A DNA stretch of 64,000 nt from VFKI01 sp033762075 (lineage in GTDB: Bacteria > Pseudomonadota > Gammaproteobacteria > DSM-16500): the NCBI GenBank assembly GCA_033762075.1, contig JANRLY010000051.1, positions 1-64,000 of the forward strand. Direction: 5' to 3'. The notes beneath the pieces are model-generated. The model saw only the letters and a list, made by a program, of their open reading frames with translations, was not told where the DNA came from and did not search any database. This document shows, piece after piece, positions 36,949-45,181 of this stretch. The position numbers and the translations under genes are program-made. Numbering within the stretch: position 1 is the first letter of the stretch; each line of letters starts with the position of its first letter.

Positions 36949-38292
36949 ATGCTAGAAGAAAAAATAGAATTTAATCGTATTATCCAACAAGCTGAAGAAT
37001 GTATAAAATTAAAAAATACCAACGCACTTGAAGCCATACTGAAAGATGTTCCAACTGAATCACCAGCGCATAATCTTTTCACCATAAAACTTCATATTTT
37101 AAAAAACCAAATACCCTCTGAAGATTTATTAGTGATTGATAATCATCCAATAGACTATTGGGTTGATTTTGCAATGCGAAATCAAATGCATGTGCCACTT
37201 GCATTTTTTTTACAGCGCAATGGAAATCTTTCCATCAATGAGTTAAAAGCACAAGTTGAATTGGGAAATATTCAGTTTGTTATTGATTTACTCAAAACAC
37301 TACCTGATCAAATATATTCTTTTGAAGCATTCACAAGTTTATTGCCTAATAATTTATATCATTTAGCGAACAAAAATGATGTATTAATTAATACCTTTAT
37401 TAAACTGCTTCTCAAAAATTATAATAACTCTACAGAACACTCGCTTACTTTAATCAAATTTATAGAAAAACTTATTACGAGTATTCCTGACAATACTTGG
37501 GATAGATTTTATGCATCATATTGCGCATACCAAGCGCCAAAAAATGGTCATCAGTATAACGGACAGATTGAAAATGCTTCACCGACTAAATACATGCATT
37601 ATGTTTATAATAAAATTGCAGATCATAAAATTAAAATACAAATGATAAATCTCATTTTCCAAACAAATATCAGTGATAAAGCAAAAATATTTTTAATGTC
37701 CTCCATTACACAAATTACACCGCCCGTATTGGGATATACTGATAAAGCAAAACATTTTCTAGTGCCAGGTGGTAGAGGCGCTAGACTTGCATTTAAGACT
37801 TCTATTGTTATGACGCCACAAAATGATCTCATCAGTATGATCAATTATGCGATTAAGAACATTGCAGATATTTATATATCGAATAAATTGAGTCTTATTC
37901 GGTCATACTGTACTAGTGACGCCCATTATGTTTATCGTGTATCAAGGTGTAATAAGGAACATTCCCACTGGGCTGACAAATTGATTCAATTTATCAGCTC
38001 AGGTATTCTCAAAGATTACCCGCTCGCAGAAAAAAATCATCCTATTTGGACTGTCATCGAAAAAAATGATAAACAACTTTTCAACGCTTTCAAGGATATA
38101 TTTCCCGAGATATTGACTGATATAAAACTGCGTGAAAAGCTCTATCATCATGCGACTGGAAAAAAGATAAAGCAGGCACTTTGTCTTGAAGCATTTAAAA
38201 AGCCGAAAGGCGTGATGTCACAATTTTTTAAATCGCATCAAGCGCCAATCGAACATTCTGAAGAAAAAGCATATCTTCAGAATAGCGTGTGA
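36949..38292 (+). CDS. Unknown helical protein, candidate effector (447 aa)
   Basis: No family recognised. The ATG at 36949 is preferred over 36943 because AAAGGA lies at 6 nt. It is mostly helical, with leucine-rich repeats-like segments in its first half (LKAQVELGNIQFVIDLLKTL) that resemble ankyrin or TPR-like spacing, but no clear repeat consensus. No signal peptide. The gene starts about 60 nt after the tRNA-Leu end and stops 88 nt before the tRNA-Arg that hosts the island. Confidence 0.68.
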   Translation: MLEEKIEFNRIIQQAEECIKLKNTNALEAILKDVPTESPAHNLFTIKLHILKNQIPSEDLLVIDNHPIDYWVDFAMRNQMHVPLAFFLQRNGNLSINELKAQVELGNIQFVIDLLKTLPDQIYSFEAFTSLLPNNLYHLANKNDVLINTFIKLLLKNYNNSTEHSLTLIKFIEKLITSIPDNTWDRFYASYCAYQAPKNGHQYNGQIENASPTKYMHYVYNKIADHKIKIQMINLIFQTNISDKAKIFLMSSITQITPPVLGYTDKAKHFLVPGGRGARLAFKTSIVMTPQNDLISMINYAIKNIADIYISNKLSLIRSYCTSDAHYVYRVSRCNKEHSHWADKLIQFISSGILKDYPLAEKNHPIWTVIEKNDKQLFNAFKDIFPEILTDIKLREKLYHHATGKKIKQALCLEAFKKPKGVMSQFFKSHQAPIEHSEEKAYLQNSV

Positions 38293-38380
38293 TATAAATT
38301 GAAGCTGGGCGATCCTTCGATTGTTACAGATTTTTAATCCTGAGCTTACAGAAGGATCTTTAAATATAGACGTTTCACCT

Positions 38381-38456
38381 GTCCCGGTGGCACAGAGGAT
38401 AGCGCAGCCCCCTCCTAAGGGGCAGGTCGGCGGTTCGAATCCGCCCCGGGACGCCA
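38381..38456 (+). tRNA. tRNA-Arg (CCU), island attachment site (attL)
   Basis: The 76-nt cloverleaf includes the 3' CCA. The anticodon loop is CTCCTAA (anticodon CCU). Its 3' portion, 38411-38456, is repeated exactly at 49814-49859 and in degenerate form at 50932-50977. It is therefore the insertion site of the element to the right, which keeps the tRNA intact. Confidence 0.95.
38411..38456 (+). repeat. attL core (46-bp direct repeat)
   Basis: Identical to 49814-49859. It covers the anticodon-loop 3' side, T-arm and acceptor of the tRNA, so integration restores the gene. Confidence 0.93.
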
Positions 38457-38515
38457 TTGAAAAATAAGGGAATTTCTCAATGTCATCTAAAAATTAAAGC
38501 CGAAAATTTCTTTTT

Positions 38516-38540
38516 GGTATAGCCATGGGTATAGCCAAAT
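38516..38540. repeat. Arm-type repeat, left copy
   Basis: A 25-bp sequence beginning GGTATAGCC and containing two tandem GGTATAGCC-like halves. The identical 25 bp occurs at 49675-49699 near the other end of the element. Such paired sites near the ends of tyrosine-recombinase elements are candidate binding sites for the integrase N-terminal domain or for AlpA. Confidence 0.65.
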
Positions 38541-38645
38541 CCAATCTTACATGCACTAATGGTGCTTTAGTTTTCGCTTTTTCTAAGAACTTCGTTCGTT
38601 AATAATATACAAAGGATATTTACACTGAATTCTAATAAGGAGTGT

Positions 38646-39497
38646 ATGGATAACTTTTCAAGGCGTATGGGTTTAACGGCAATTCTACCCGTCCAAAAAG
38701 AGTCTATAGATGAGGCTTTAAAAAATGGAGCTTGGACGATTGTATATGAATTTTTAAGAGAGGGGGTTGAATCTAGTTTAACAGGTTACGAAGCACCCCA
38801 ATGGCGCGGAAAGCAAGGTCAATTCATAAGGTCAATCTGGCTTAATTTTTTTAAGCTACCCGCAGATTCAATTTCATGGAATCCAAACAAAGATATTGCC
38901 TATTTAAGGAAAGAATTTTTTAATTTTGAATGGAGTAAATTTTACGATTTTATCGAGCATTTTGCTTCGCTTGAAGATGATTATAACCGTAAAAAATTGA
39001 TAAAATCTTTCAACAAGGTATTTGAACAAGAAAATTCTGCCTATGGATTTGTTAATGACCAAATTATTGAAAAAATATCACAGAGTGAAATCGCGTCCGT
39101 AGAGGCAACCAAAAACCTACCAAATACATCTTTCGAGCATATTAAAAAAAGCTCTCAACTTCTTTTCGATAGAGATAAGCCTGATTATAGAAATAGCGTA
39201 AAAGAATCAGTTTCTGCTCTGGAAGCATTTATGAGAGAGACTACAAAATCTGATAAACACTTAGGTGATATATTAAGATTTAATAATTTAGATTGGATGA
39301 ATGCGCATCCTTCGCTAAAAATAGCAATTAAAGATTTCATGACTAAGATATATGGTTATTCTAGTGATGAAAGCGGTGTAAGACATTCTCTAAAAGAAAA
39401 ACATAGAGAAATTACTAAAGAAGAGGCTTGGTTTATTTTGGTAGAGGCCTCAGCTTTGATGAATTATATTCAAAGCTGTATTAAGAAGTATGATTGA
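38646..39497 (+). CDS. AbiJ-NTD4 / HEPN-like abortive-infection protein
   Basis: The 283-aa protein starts FSRRMGL and continues in the pattern of the AbiJ N-terminal domain 4 family (ALKNGAWTIVYEFL, IWLNFFKLPAD). The C-terminal part (about 175-280) resembles a HEPN-type domain: YRNSVKESVSALEAFMR, then GVRHSLKEKHREITKEEAWF with R246 and H253 in an R-x6-H pattern, which would be compatible with a ribonuclease active site. AAGGAGT precedes the ATG. It is 15 nt upstream of the KAP-like NTPase and clearly co-transcribed. Function as a phage-defence toxin or RNase is inferred. Confidence 0.78.
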   Translation: MDNFSRRMGLTAILPVQKESIDEALKNGAWTIVYEFLREGVESSLTGYEAPQWRGKQGQFIRSIWLNFFKLPADSISWNPNKDIAYLRKEFFNFEWSKFYDFIEHFASLEDDYNRKKLIKSFNKVFEQENSAYGFVNDQIIEKISQSEIASVEATKNLPNTSFEHIKKSSQLLFDRDKPDYRNSVKESVSALEAFMRETTKSDKHLGDILRFNNLDWMNAHPSLKIAIKDFMTKIYGYSSDESGVRHSLKEKHREITKEEAWFILVEASALMNYIQSCIKKYD

Positions 39498-39512
39498 TAC
39501 ATAAGGATAGCA

Positions 39513-41186
39513 ATGTCAATTCAAATCGCAAATCGACAATTAAAAAAATTTCTAAATTCCCTGACGAATGAAGTAATTGTTATTAAAGGTAAGTGGGGAA
39601 CTGGCAAAACCTTTTTATGGGATAAGCTGCTTAAAGAAGCTCAAGACTCTAATGAAATCATAATGACGCACTATTCTTACGTATCAGCTTTTGGTTTAAA
39701 TTCAATTGATGCGCTAAGAGATAAGATTTTCGAAAATCAAATACCCAAAGAGTTAATTGGAAAGCCAATTAATCTTGAAACTTTTGTTGAAAATATAAAT
39801 AAAACATTTTCTCATTTACTTAAAAAGGGCAGTAAATCCATTGTAAGAATAATTTCTGAAACAATTAATAACAAGTTATTTGGATCGAATGAAACGTTGC
39901 CGATATCAAGCTCGATGCTATATATGAGCATTTCAAAAGCAATTATATGCATTGATGACCTTGAAAGAAAAGGCAGTGGGATTACACAAAATGAAATTTT
40001 AGGCTTAGTCTCTGATTTAAAATATCAAAAGAAATGTAAAGTAATATTAATATTCAATGATGCGGCTTTTACACCTAAAGATAAGAAACGTTACGAAGAA
40101 TTGCGCGAAAAAGTGATTGATAAGGAAATACACTTTAATCCGACACCAAAAGAATGCACAGATATACTTTATGCAGGTGTTGACCTTGGAAAAGATAAAA
40201 GTGATATACCTATTTTGTGTAATAAATTGGGTATTTCAAATATAAGAATATTATTTTCTATTGATAAGCTTGCAAATGATTTGCTACTAATATTGCAAAA
40301 TTGCGCAAGTGAGATAATTCATAAAGCTCTCAGCACATTAGTCTTGCATTGCTATTGCTATTACTCGAAAGATGAGTCACTTCCTTCTTTCGAGATTCTG
40401 CAAACGCTTACGTATGTTCAAACATATCAATCAAAAGAAGAGGAAAAAAACCAAGAAAAATGGGTTTCTAAGCTACAAGAGTACGGTTATATGAATACGG
40501 ATGACTTTGATTTGCTCATATATGAAGGGGTAAGAAGCGGTTATTTTGACGAAGACAAAATTCGAGAACAAGTAAAAATCATAACTGAAAAAATTACAGC
40601 ATCAAAATCGCACGATTCATTTTATGAGGCTTGGGAATTATTTCATGGTAGTTTCAAAGATAATAAGCAAGAGGTTGTTATTGCGTTACATGATTCATTT
40701 ACAGAAAACTACAAATATCTATCGCTTACCGATTTAAATGCAACAGTGTTAGTTTTAAGGGTTTTAGATGAAGGACATAAAGCAGATTCTTTGATTAATT
40801 TATATTTAGATGACAAAAAATCCAATGCTGAGCATTTGGCAAAAGTTTATGCGGCTACTCACTTCGGCGAGAAGATTGATCCAATGATAAAGACAAGTAT
40901 TGAGGGAATTTTTAGTAGTCTCATAACAGAAAAAACCTTGCATGACGTATTATTGAGTATAGCTAGCCGAGATTCATGGAGTGAAAAAGAAAAATATATT
41001 ATAGAGCAGGCTTCCTCTGATGAAATATATAACCTCTTGAAAGATACTGCGGGTGATGATTTAAAAAAAATTATTAAATTTGGATTTATGCTATCCAATG
41101 AAAAAACGAAAGAAGCGATGAATCGTATACGAGGCGAAAATTCTTTAAATAGATTAAGAACTGATAAATACTTTAGAAAAGCATAG
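39513..41186 (+). CDS. KAP-like P-loop NTPase, partner of the AbiJ-like protein
   Basis: The 557-aa protein has Walker A GKWGTGKTF (26-34) and Walker B IICIDDLER (144-152), with a spacing and an aspartate pair typical of KAP/STAND-type ATPases. The KILIFNDAAF-like strand (VILIFNDAAF) follows Walker B. The C-terminal two thirds are helical and of unknown fold. It is tightly linked to the AbiJ-like gene (15-nt gap), suggesting that it senses infection or assembles and the HEPN protein acts. The terminator at 41265 follows. Confidence 0.75.
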   Translation: MSIQIANRQLKKFLNSLTNEVIVIKGKWGTGKTFLWDKLLKEAQDSNEIIMTHYSYVSAFGLNSIDALRDKIFENQIPKELIGKPINLETFVENINKTFSHLLKKGSKSIVRIISETINNKLFGSNETLPISSSMLYMSISKAIICIDDLERKGSGITQNEILGLVSDLKYQKKCKVILIFNDAAFTPKDKKRYEELREKVIDKEIHFNPTPKECTDILYAGVDLGKDKSDIPILCNKLGISNIRILFSIDKLANDLLLILQNCASEIIHKALSTLVLHCYCYYSKDESLPSFEILQTLTYVQTYQSKEEEKNQEKWVSKLQEYGYMNTDDFDLLIYEGVRSGYFDEDKIREQVKIITEKITASKSHDSFYEAWELFHGSFKDNKQEVVIALHDSFTENYKYLSLTDLNATVLVLRVLDEGHKADSLINLYLDDKKSNAEHLAKVYAATHFGEKIDPMIKTSIEGIFSSLITEKTLHDVLLSIASRDSWSEKEKYIIEQASSDEIYNLLKDTAGDDLKKIIKFGFMLSNEKTKEAMNRIRGENSLNRLRTDKYFRKA

Positions 41187-41264
41187 AGTCACTGAAAGGA
41201 TCCAAGAGTGCAAAGTAAGATGCTGCTTATCGTCATTATATTTTAATGCAGCGGTCGGTATTAA

Positions 41265-41294
41265 GATGGTGGTGTTTAGTGCCACCATCCTGCT
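41265..41294 (+). terminator. Terminator after the defence-like pair
   Basis: GATGGTGG-(9 nt)-CCACCATC followed by CTGCTTTTT. It separates the plus-strand cargo from the minus-strand genes of the element. Confidence 0.7.
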
Positions 41295-41296
41295 TT

Positions 41297-41782
41297 TTAA
41301 AGCGATGAGTTCGGTTTGTTTTTCTGGTGTTTTCTCTGCTTTTTCAATCGATAATCAGAAAACGGACTTTTAAAATTCCCCTCAAGGAATATATGTTTAA
41401 ATATTTCTAATCTTGATTCGGGTTCAAAAGTTGTGTTGTTATCACGTTCTGCTCCAGCGATATACATTTCCCAATCTTCTAGATGGATTTTATCTTGGTT
41501 ATCAAACAATAATTTTGCTAGCTCCAATTCAGCTTCCGATGCTTTCAATAAATCTGTCCATTTTTTAAAGCCAATCATAAGCGCGATGATATGTTGAGCA
41601 TTCATTAGAGTGAAATCATCTTCGTCTAGGTCATAAGCCATTATGATTTCTTCTATATCGAAGTATTTTGGATTGTACTCATATAAATAATCGTCAATTA
41701 CATTATCAAAGTAAGGGGATTTTGTTTTATAGTCTTTGAATAGATTTTTTGCTTGAAGCTTGAAGTACTCAATATGCGTCAT
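41297..41782 (-). CDS. Unknown protein (161 aa)
   Basis: A cytoplasmic, acidic, helical protein without recognised domains. The middle (FTLMNAQHIIALMIGFKKWTD) and the end (basic, KKQRKHQKNKPN) are the most distinctive stretches. It is the leftmost minus-strand gene of the island and sits between the defence pair and the XRE regulator. Confidence 0.6.
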   Translation of the reverse strand: MTHIEYFKLQAKNLFKDYKTKSPYFDNVIDDYLYEYNPKYFDIEEIIMAYDLDEDDFTLMNAQHIIALMIGFKKWTDLLKASEAELELAKLLFDNQDKIHLEDWEMYIAGAERDNNTTFEPESRLEIFKHIFLEGNFKSPFSDYRLKKQRKHQKNKPNSSL

Positions 41783-42001
41783 AATATAATCCTAATGATT
41801 TGACCAAATTTATTATCTAGATTTTTCGCGTTCGTAATCGGTTGTCAGATAATAAGCTTGGCTAGGTTTATATTATCTATCATTGGCTGATGAAATCTTT
41901 GCACGAACGAGCAGGCTTGCCAACAAGCGCGACGCATTATGGCATGAGATATTTTTTAAATGCAATAAAAATTGTGGGGGTTTGTCATTAATGAGCTACA
42001 T

Positions 42002-42304
42002 CTATTCCACGTGTAGAGATTTTAAAAATCTTGCTCTTTCTGTTTTACTCATTTTATAGAATAAGGCTATAGCCTTAGCGACATCGTCGCTCTCAGCATA
42101 AAAATACGCTACTGGTACTTTCAAAACTTTCCCTATGCGTTTCAAGGTTTCAAAGTCGGGTTGGTGCCTACCAATCTCATAGTGGTTCATGCGTGAACTG
42201 GCAGAGAATTCATCCATGCCAGCAGCAATACCCAATTTCTTCTGGGATAGCCCTGCTGCCAGTCTGGCTTCTTTAAGCCTCTTGCATATAGGAGATTCTG
42301 CCAT
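42002..42304 (-). CDS. XRE-family HTH regulator
   Basis: The 100-aa protein has a full helix-turn-helix (LKEARLAAGLSQKKLGIAAGM, then RMNHYEIGRHQPDFETLKRIGKVLKVPVAYF) of the Cro/CI class. The C-terminal 30 residues hold a short dimerisation-like tail. It is divergent from the DUF805 gene and three operator-like palindromes lie in the shared promoter region, so it probably represses both. Confidence 0.88.
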   Translation of the reverse strand: MAESPICKRLKEARLAAGLSQKKLGIAAGMDEFSASSRMNHYEIGRHQPDFETLKRIGKVLKVPVAYFYAESDDVAKAIALFYKMSKTERARFLKSLHVE

Positions 42305-42314
42305 TTTAAGCCCA

Positions 42315-42434
42315 TAAGTACATTACTTACATGCTTAGAGAATCTAAGTTTTTCCTTGACCTGAATACTTAGGAATCCTATGCATTCATTCCAAAGTAGT
42401 GTATATTAATGACACAATTTGCAATATTGTCATT
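42315..42434. promoter_or_regulatory. Operator array and divergent promoter for XRE and DUF805 genes
   Basis: Three palindromes with related TTAG/CTAA or AAGT/ACTT half-sites lie in line: 42315-42329 (TAAGT...ACTTA), 42334-42348 (CTTAGA-GAA-TCTAAG) and 42368-42382 (CTTAGG-AAT-CCTATG). The third is inside the spacer of a plus-strand promoter, TTGACC 42356-42361 and TATGCA 42379-42384 with 17 bp between. A further AATGACA / TGTCATT inverted repeat is at 42408-42434. Confidence 0.55.
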
Positions 42435-42500
42435 AAATATGTCAAAAAGGATGGAACATCAGTATTAAGGAGGTAAAAACTAATTTTAATTGAGGTACTT

Positions 42501-42919
42501 ATGAAAAAAGCATCGTTAGCTGAGAAAATGATTAATTTTTTGAAATTTCCTTCAAGGGCTAGCTTAGTAAAGCGATTAAATCGAATTCAGTTTATAAAGG
42601 CTCAAGTGATTACATTCATGATGTATGCAGCCTTCTTTTTGTTAATAGCAGAAATATTGCCGCACAATCTCACAGACGGACTAAGGCTTGTTTTAATGTT
42701 GCCTTTTTAGGACTGTTTTTCTTTTTTTTCTTATGCACTATTGCTAATAGATTGCATGATTTTGATTGCTCTGGATGGTGGGCACTGATTTTCTTTATCC
42801 CTTATTTAAATGTCTTATTTCTTCTTGGATTGTGCACTCGGCCTGGGTCAAAAGGTGAAAACAAGTATGGCGAACCATCTAATCAAATATTGGTATTTAC
42901 TAACGCAAGAGAGCAATGA
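42501..42919 (+). pseudogene. DUF805 membrane protein, frameshifted
   Basis: The first frame gives 69 aa (an N-terminal helix and one transmembrane segment, VITFMMYAAFFLLIAEIL) and ends at a TAG at 42708. The DUF805 C-terminus continues in the -1 frame: NRLHDFDCSGWWALIFFI, then a second hydrophobic segment and RPGSKGENKYGEP, ending at the TGA 42917. The junction is a five-T run (CCTTTTTAG), so an indel or a programmed -1 frameshift is possible. The 3' end overlaps the convergent HGG gene by 20 nt. Confidence 0.7.
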
Positions 42920-43190
42920 TTTCCTCAGTTGAGATGATGCTCTCTTTAATGGTACATCTAATTGCTTGCCGGATATTTTTAACTGTTTTTGTATAATTAC
43001 CATGCTTGAGCGCATTCTGGTTGCCACGTCGGGCGCCACTACCCTTGGAGCCGCCATGCATTCGGCAACGTTTTTTTTCTAGTACTGCCGGAGCCTGACA
43101 TGCTGTGCCCTTTCTTGTTTTTGCACCACAGCGAGGCGAATTTAAAAAAGGATATTTTTCCCTTTGCATGGGGTTAATTTCATTTTTCAT
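42900..43190 (-). CDS. HGG-motif, cysteine-containing mobile-element protein (96 aa)
   Basis: The ATG at 43190 follows a GGGGGTG stretch and overlaps the upstream gene by 11 nt. The conserved part reads CGAKTRKGTACQAPAVLEKK then CRMHGGSKGSGARRGNQNAL, the HGG signature, in which the three Cys and one His may bind zinc. Proteins with this signature are common in phages and genomic islands, but their role is unknown. It is the last gene of a leftward operon. Confidence 0.7.
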   Translation of the reverse strand: MKNEINPMQREKYPFLNSPRCGAKTRKGTACQAPAVLEKKRCRMHGGSKGSGARRGNQNALKHGNYTKTVKNIRQAIRCTIKESIISTEEIIALLR

Positions 43191-43701
43191 TAGGCACACC
43201 CCCGTTATTTGCATTTACCTGACCCACAATAGCTTGCGCTCCCTGATGGATATGCAAGTGTTCGACAGCAACCTTTTGCTGGCACTCCCCCTGTAATTTT
43301 TGAAACAACGTTACCTGAGAAACAAAGACGTTCGAGAGCTTGGTAATTGCATTAATATAATATTGATTGCTCTCAGGGCGATGCATCGAACGATTTGCAT
43401 ATGATAATAATTTTTGCTGTAACTCATGAATGCCAAGTAATTGGGTCGATAGAAGATGTTCAAGTAGCCCTTTCGCGCCAAGAGCATCTGCAAAGATTTT
43501 TGTTGCTTGGCATAATTCACTCACCTTTTGCTTCTTCTCTTCATCACACATCTCGGAAAAGTCTATACATTTAGTTGCATAGCTGTCTAAAACAGCAGAA
43601 ATAGCCTTTTTTTCTAGGTCGTCACTTGTCGATTCTTGGATAATCATTTCACATGATTTTTCTATTTTAACTAAGTTGTTGTGATGTTTTTTAACTACCA
43701 T
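43180..43701 (-). CDS. Unknown island protein (173 aa)
   Basis: Helical and cytoplasmic. Its C-terminus has a distinctive VEHLHIHQGAQAIVGQVN stretch seen in mobile-element proteins of alpha- and gammaproteobacteria. It is 4 nt from the upstream gene and overlaps the HGG gene, so it is co-transcribed in the leftward island operon. No function assigned. Confidence 0.65.
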   Translation of the reverse strand: MVVKKHHNNLVKIEKSCEMIIQESTSDDLEKKAISAVLDSYATKCIDFSEMCDEEKKQKVSELCQATKIFADALGAKGLLEHLLSTQLLGIHELQQKLLSYANRSMHRPESNQYYINAITKLSNVFVSQVTLFQKLQGECQQKVAVEHLHIHQGAQAIVGQVNANNGGVPNEK

Positions 43702-43704
43702 AAT

Positions 43705-44244
43705 TCACCTCCATGAAGTGTTCTGGTTCGTCAGTGTTTTGAGTAGCCAAGTATTTGCGGCTTTTCTGCCAGCATTTTGCTTTCTATATGTTGCTGTTTC
43801 TTCCCTCATTGCGTTATGCCAGCGATCAATATATTCACTTAAGTAACAGGCAAGTGTTGGGCGATTGATCCCAAAACAAACCGCTCTCAGCCAACGTTGA
43901 TCATCTGGTAATAAATCTATATTTAGTCCAACTGCATTAGAAATAAAACCATCTAGCATGTCTGTTGCACTATGCATCAGGAAACTTTTATTAGTGATAT
44001 TTGCTGCAAAAGTTTCCTTATCAATTGATACCGGTTTCCTGCTAGTTTCCTTTGAGATTTCCTCTTTAAAGCTAGATATACGCTGGCTTTTTTCATAAGG
44101 TATGCGTTCAAAGTTTCCAGCAGTGTTTCCTGATTTACCTTGAGGGTTTCCTGTTTCCTTCGCTAAGGGTGTGAAACAGGAAACTTTAGTGTCATGGCAA
44201 TATTTAGATAACACTTTTTGGGCTAGATATTGTAAGTTACCCAT
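43705..44244 (-). CDS. Unknown island protein (179 aa)
   Basis: No domain recognised. The first 90 residues are Lys/Ser/Thr-rich and probably disordered (EEISKETSRKPVSIDKET). The second half is helical with a hydrophobic centre (DQRWLRAVCFGINRPTLACY). It overlaps the ATPase gene by 8 nt, indicating translational coupling with the replication genes. Confidence 0.6.
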   Translation of the reverse strand: MGNLQYLAQKVLSKYCHDTKVSCFTPLAKETGNPQGKSGNTAGNFERIPYEKSQRISSFKEEISKETSRKPVSIDKETFAANITNKSFLMHSATDMLDGFISNAVGLNIDLLPDDQRWLRAVCFGINRPTLACYLSEYIDRWHNAMREETATYRKQNAGRKAANTWLLKTLTNQNTSWR

Positions 44245-45181
44245 CTTTTTTTACCTCACCAAGACCCCTAGCTTTTTTGTGTAATTTACTTACTTGGCTC
44301 TTTGATAGCTCTAGCTCGATTGCAATCTCTTTTTGTGAAAGCCCCTCATTTGCAAGTGCAACCACACGCTGATAATTATTTTGCTCAAGTGATTCGTATC
44401 TCCATCCCTCATCTGTAAGCCGACACCTGATAGGATTGACGCAATCACCCACCATGCCTCGCGCTTTCTCAAAGTGAAGCTCAAAACATGCTCCATCAGA
44501 TGGCTCGTAGTCCGATGGGTGTTTGAGCACAATAACAGTATCTAAAACATCCTCTCGCTTGCTTGTTCCTCTTTGATTACCATTTTTGGCAGCATGATGG
44601 ACAAACAATACGCTTTTACCTTGTTTTCTCAGAGATAGCGCCCATTGTTGCAAGGGAATCCAGCTTTCGGCTTCGTTCTCTTTAGCAGATCCTCCTAGAG
44701 TTGAAATATTATCAACAATAATTAAATCAGCTTCGTTAGTTTGTTCACGAATTGATTCTTGCCCGTCTAAAGTGCTTAAATCCGGCATGAAATTACCCTG
44801 CAAGTCCGGCGTAATAAAAAACGGTTCAATCATTTTTTCATTAGCAGACATTCTATTTTCAATTTCAGCTAAACGTTTTTGCATCGTATTTGCTGGCATT
44901 TCTCCATCAATATAGAGAACCTTAACTGGCTTAGTAGCGGTAAATGATAGGAAATCCGCTCCATATGCTAGAGTCATTGCTATTTCAAGGGCAAAAAAAG
45001 TTTTACCGACGCCGCGCTTGGCGTAGACCATGCACAACCCTGATCTTGGCAGCCAAGGGTTTAGCAAATTTTCGCGCGGGGGTAACTCCATGCTTAAAAA
45101 TTCACTCAAACTAACAGCTCTTACTTGTAGTTCTTCTGTTTCAATAGAGTTTGAGAATGCATCCAGACTGGCGAGGCTCAT
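44237..45181 (-). CDS. RepA-like AAA ATPase (replicative helicase-type)
   Basis: The start at 45181 is chosen because AAGGGGGG precedes it and it overlaps the primase stop by 4 nt (ATGA). At 314 aa it has Walker A AKRGVGKTF (54-62), a Walker B LIIVDNIS near 140, and a C-terminal helix-turn-helix (GLSQKEIAIELELSKSQVSKLH). This is the RecA-fold of plasmid RepA/AAA_25 helicases, which unwind the replication origin. It is coupled to the primase and supports autonomous replication of the island. Confidence 0.85.
   Translation of the reverse strand: MSLASLDAFSNSIETEELQVRAVSLSEFLSMELPPRENLLNPWLPRSGLCMVYAKRGVGKTFFALEIAMTLAYGADFLSFTATKPVKVLYIDGEMPANTMQKRLAEIENRMSANEKMIEPFFITPDLQGNFMPDLSTLDGQESIREQTNEADLIIVDNISTLGGSAKENEAESWIPLQQWALSLRKQGKSVLFVHHAAKNGNQRGTSKREDVLDTVIVLKHPSDYEPSDGACFELHFEKARGMVGDCVNPIRCRLTDEGWRYESLEQNNYQRVVALANEGLSQKEIAIELELSKSQVSKLHKKARGLGEVKKDG

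Noticed and set aside
36698..36955. 85-aa plus-strand frame over tRNA-Leu
   Set aside because: It contains the tRNA in full and has no coding character outside it.
38218..38457. 79-aa minus-strand frame over the tRNA-Arg gene
   Set aside because: It reads through the tRNA and the end of the upstream gene; the sequence is explained by these.
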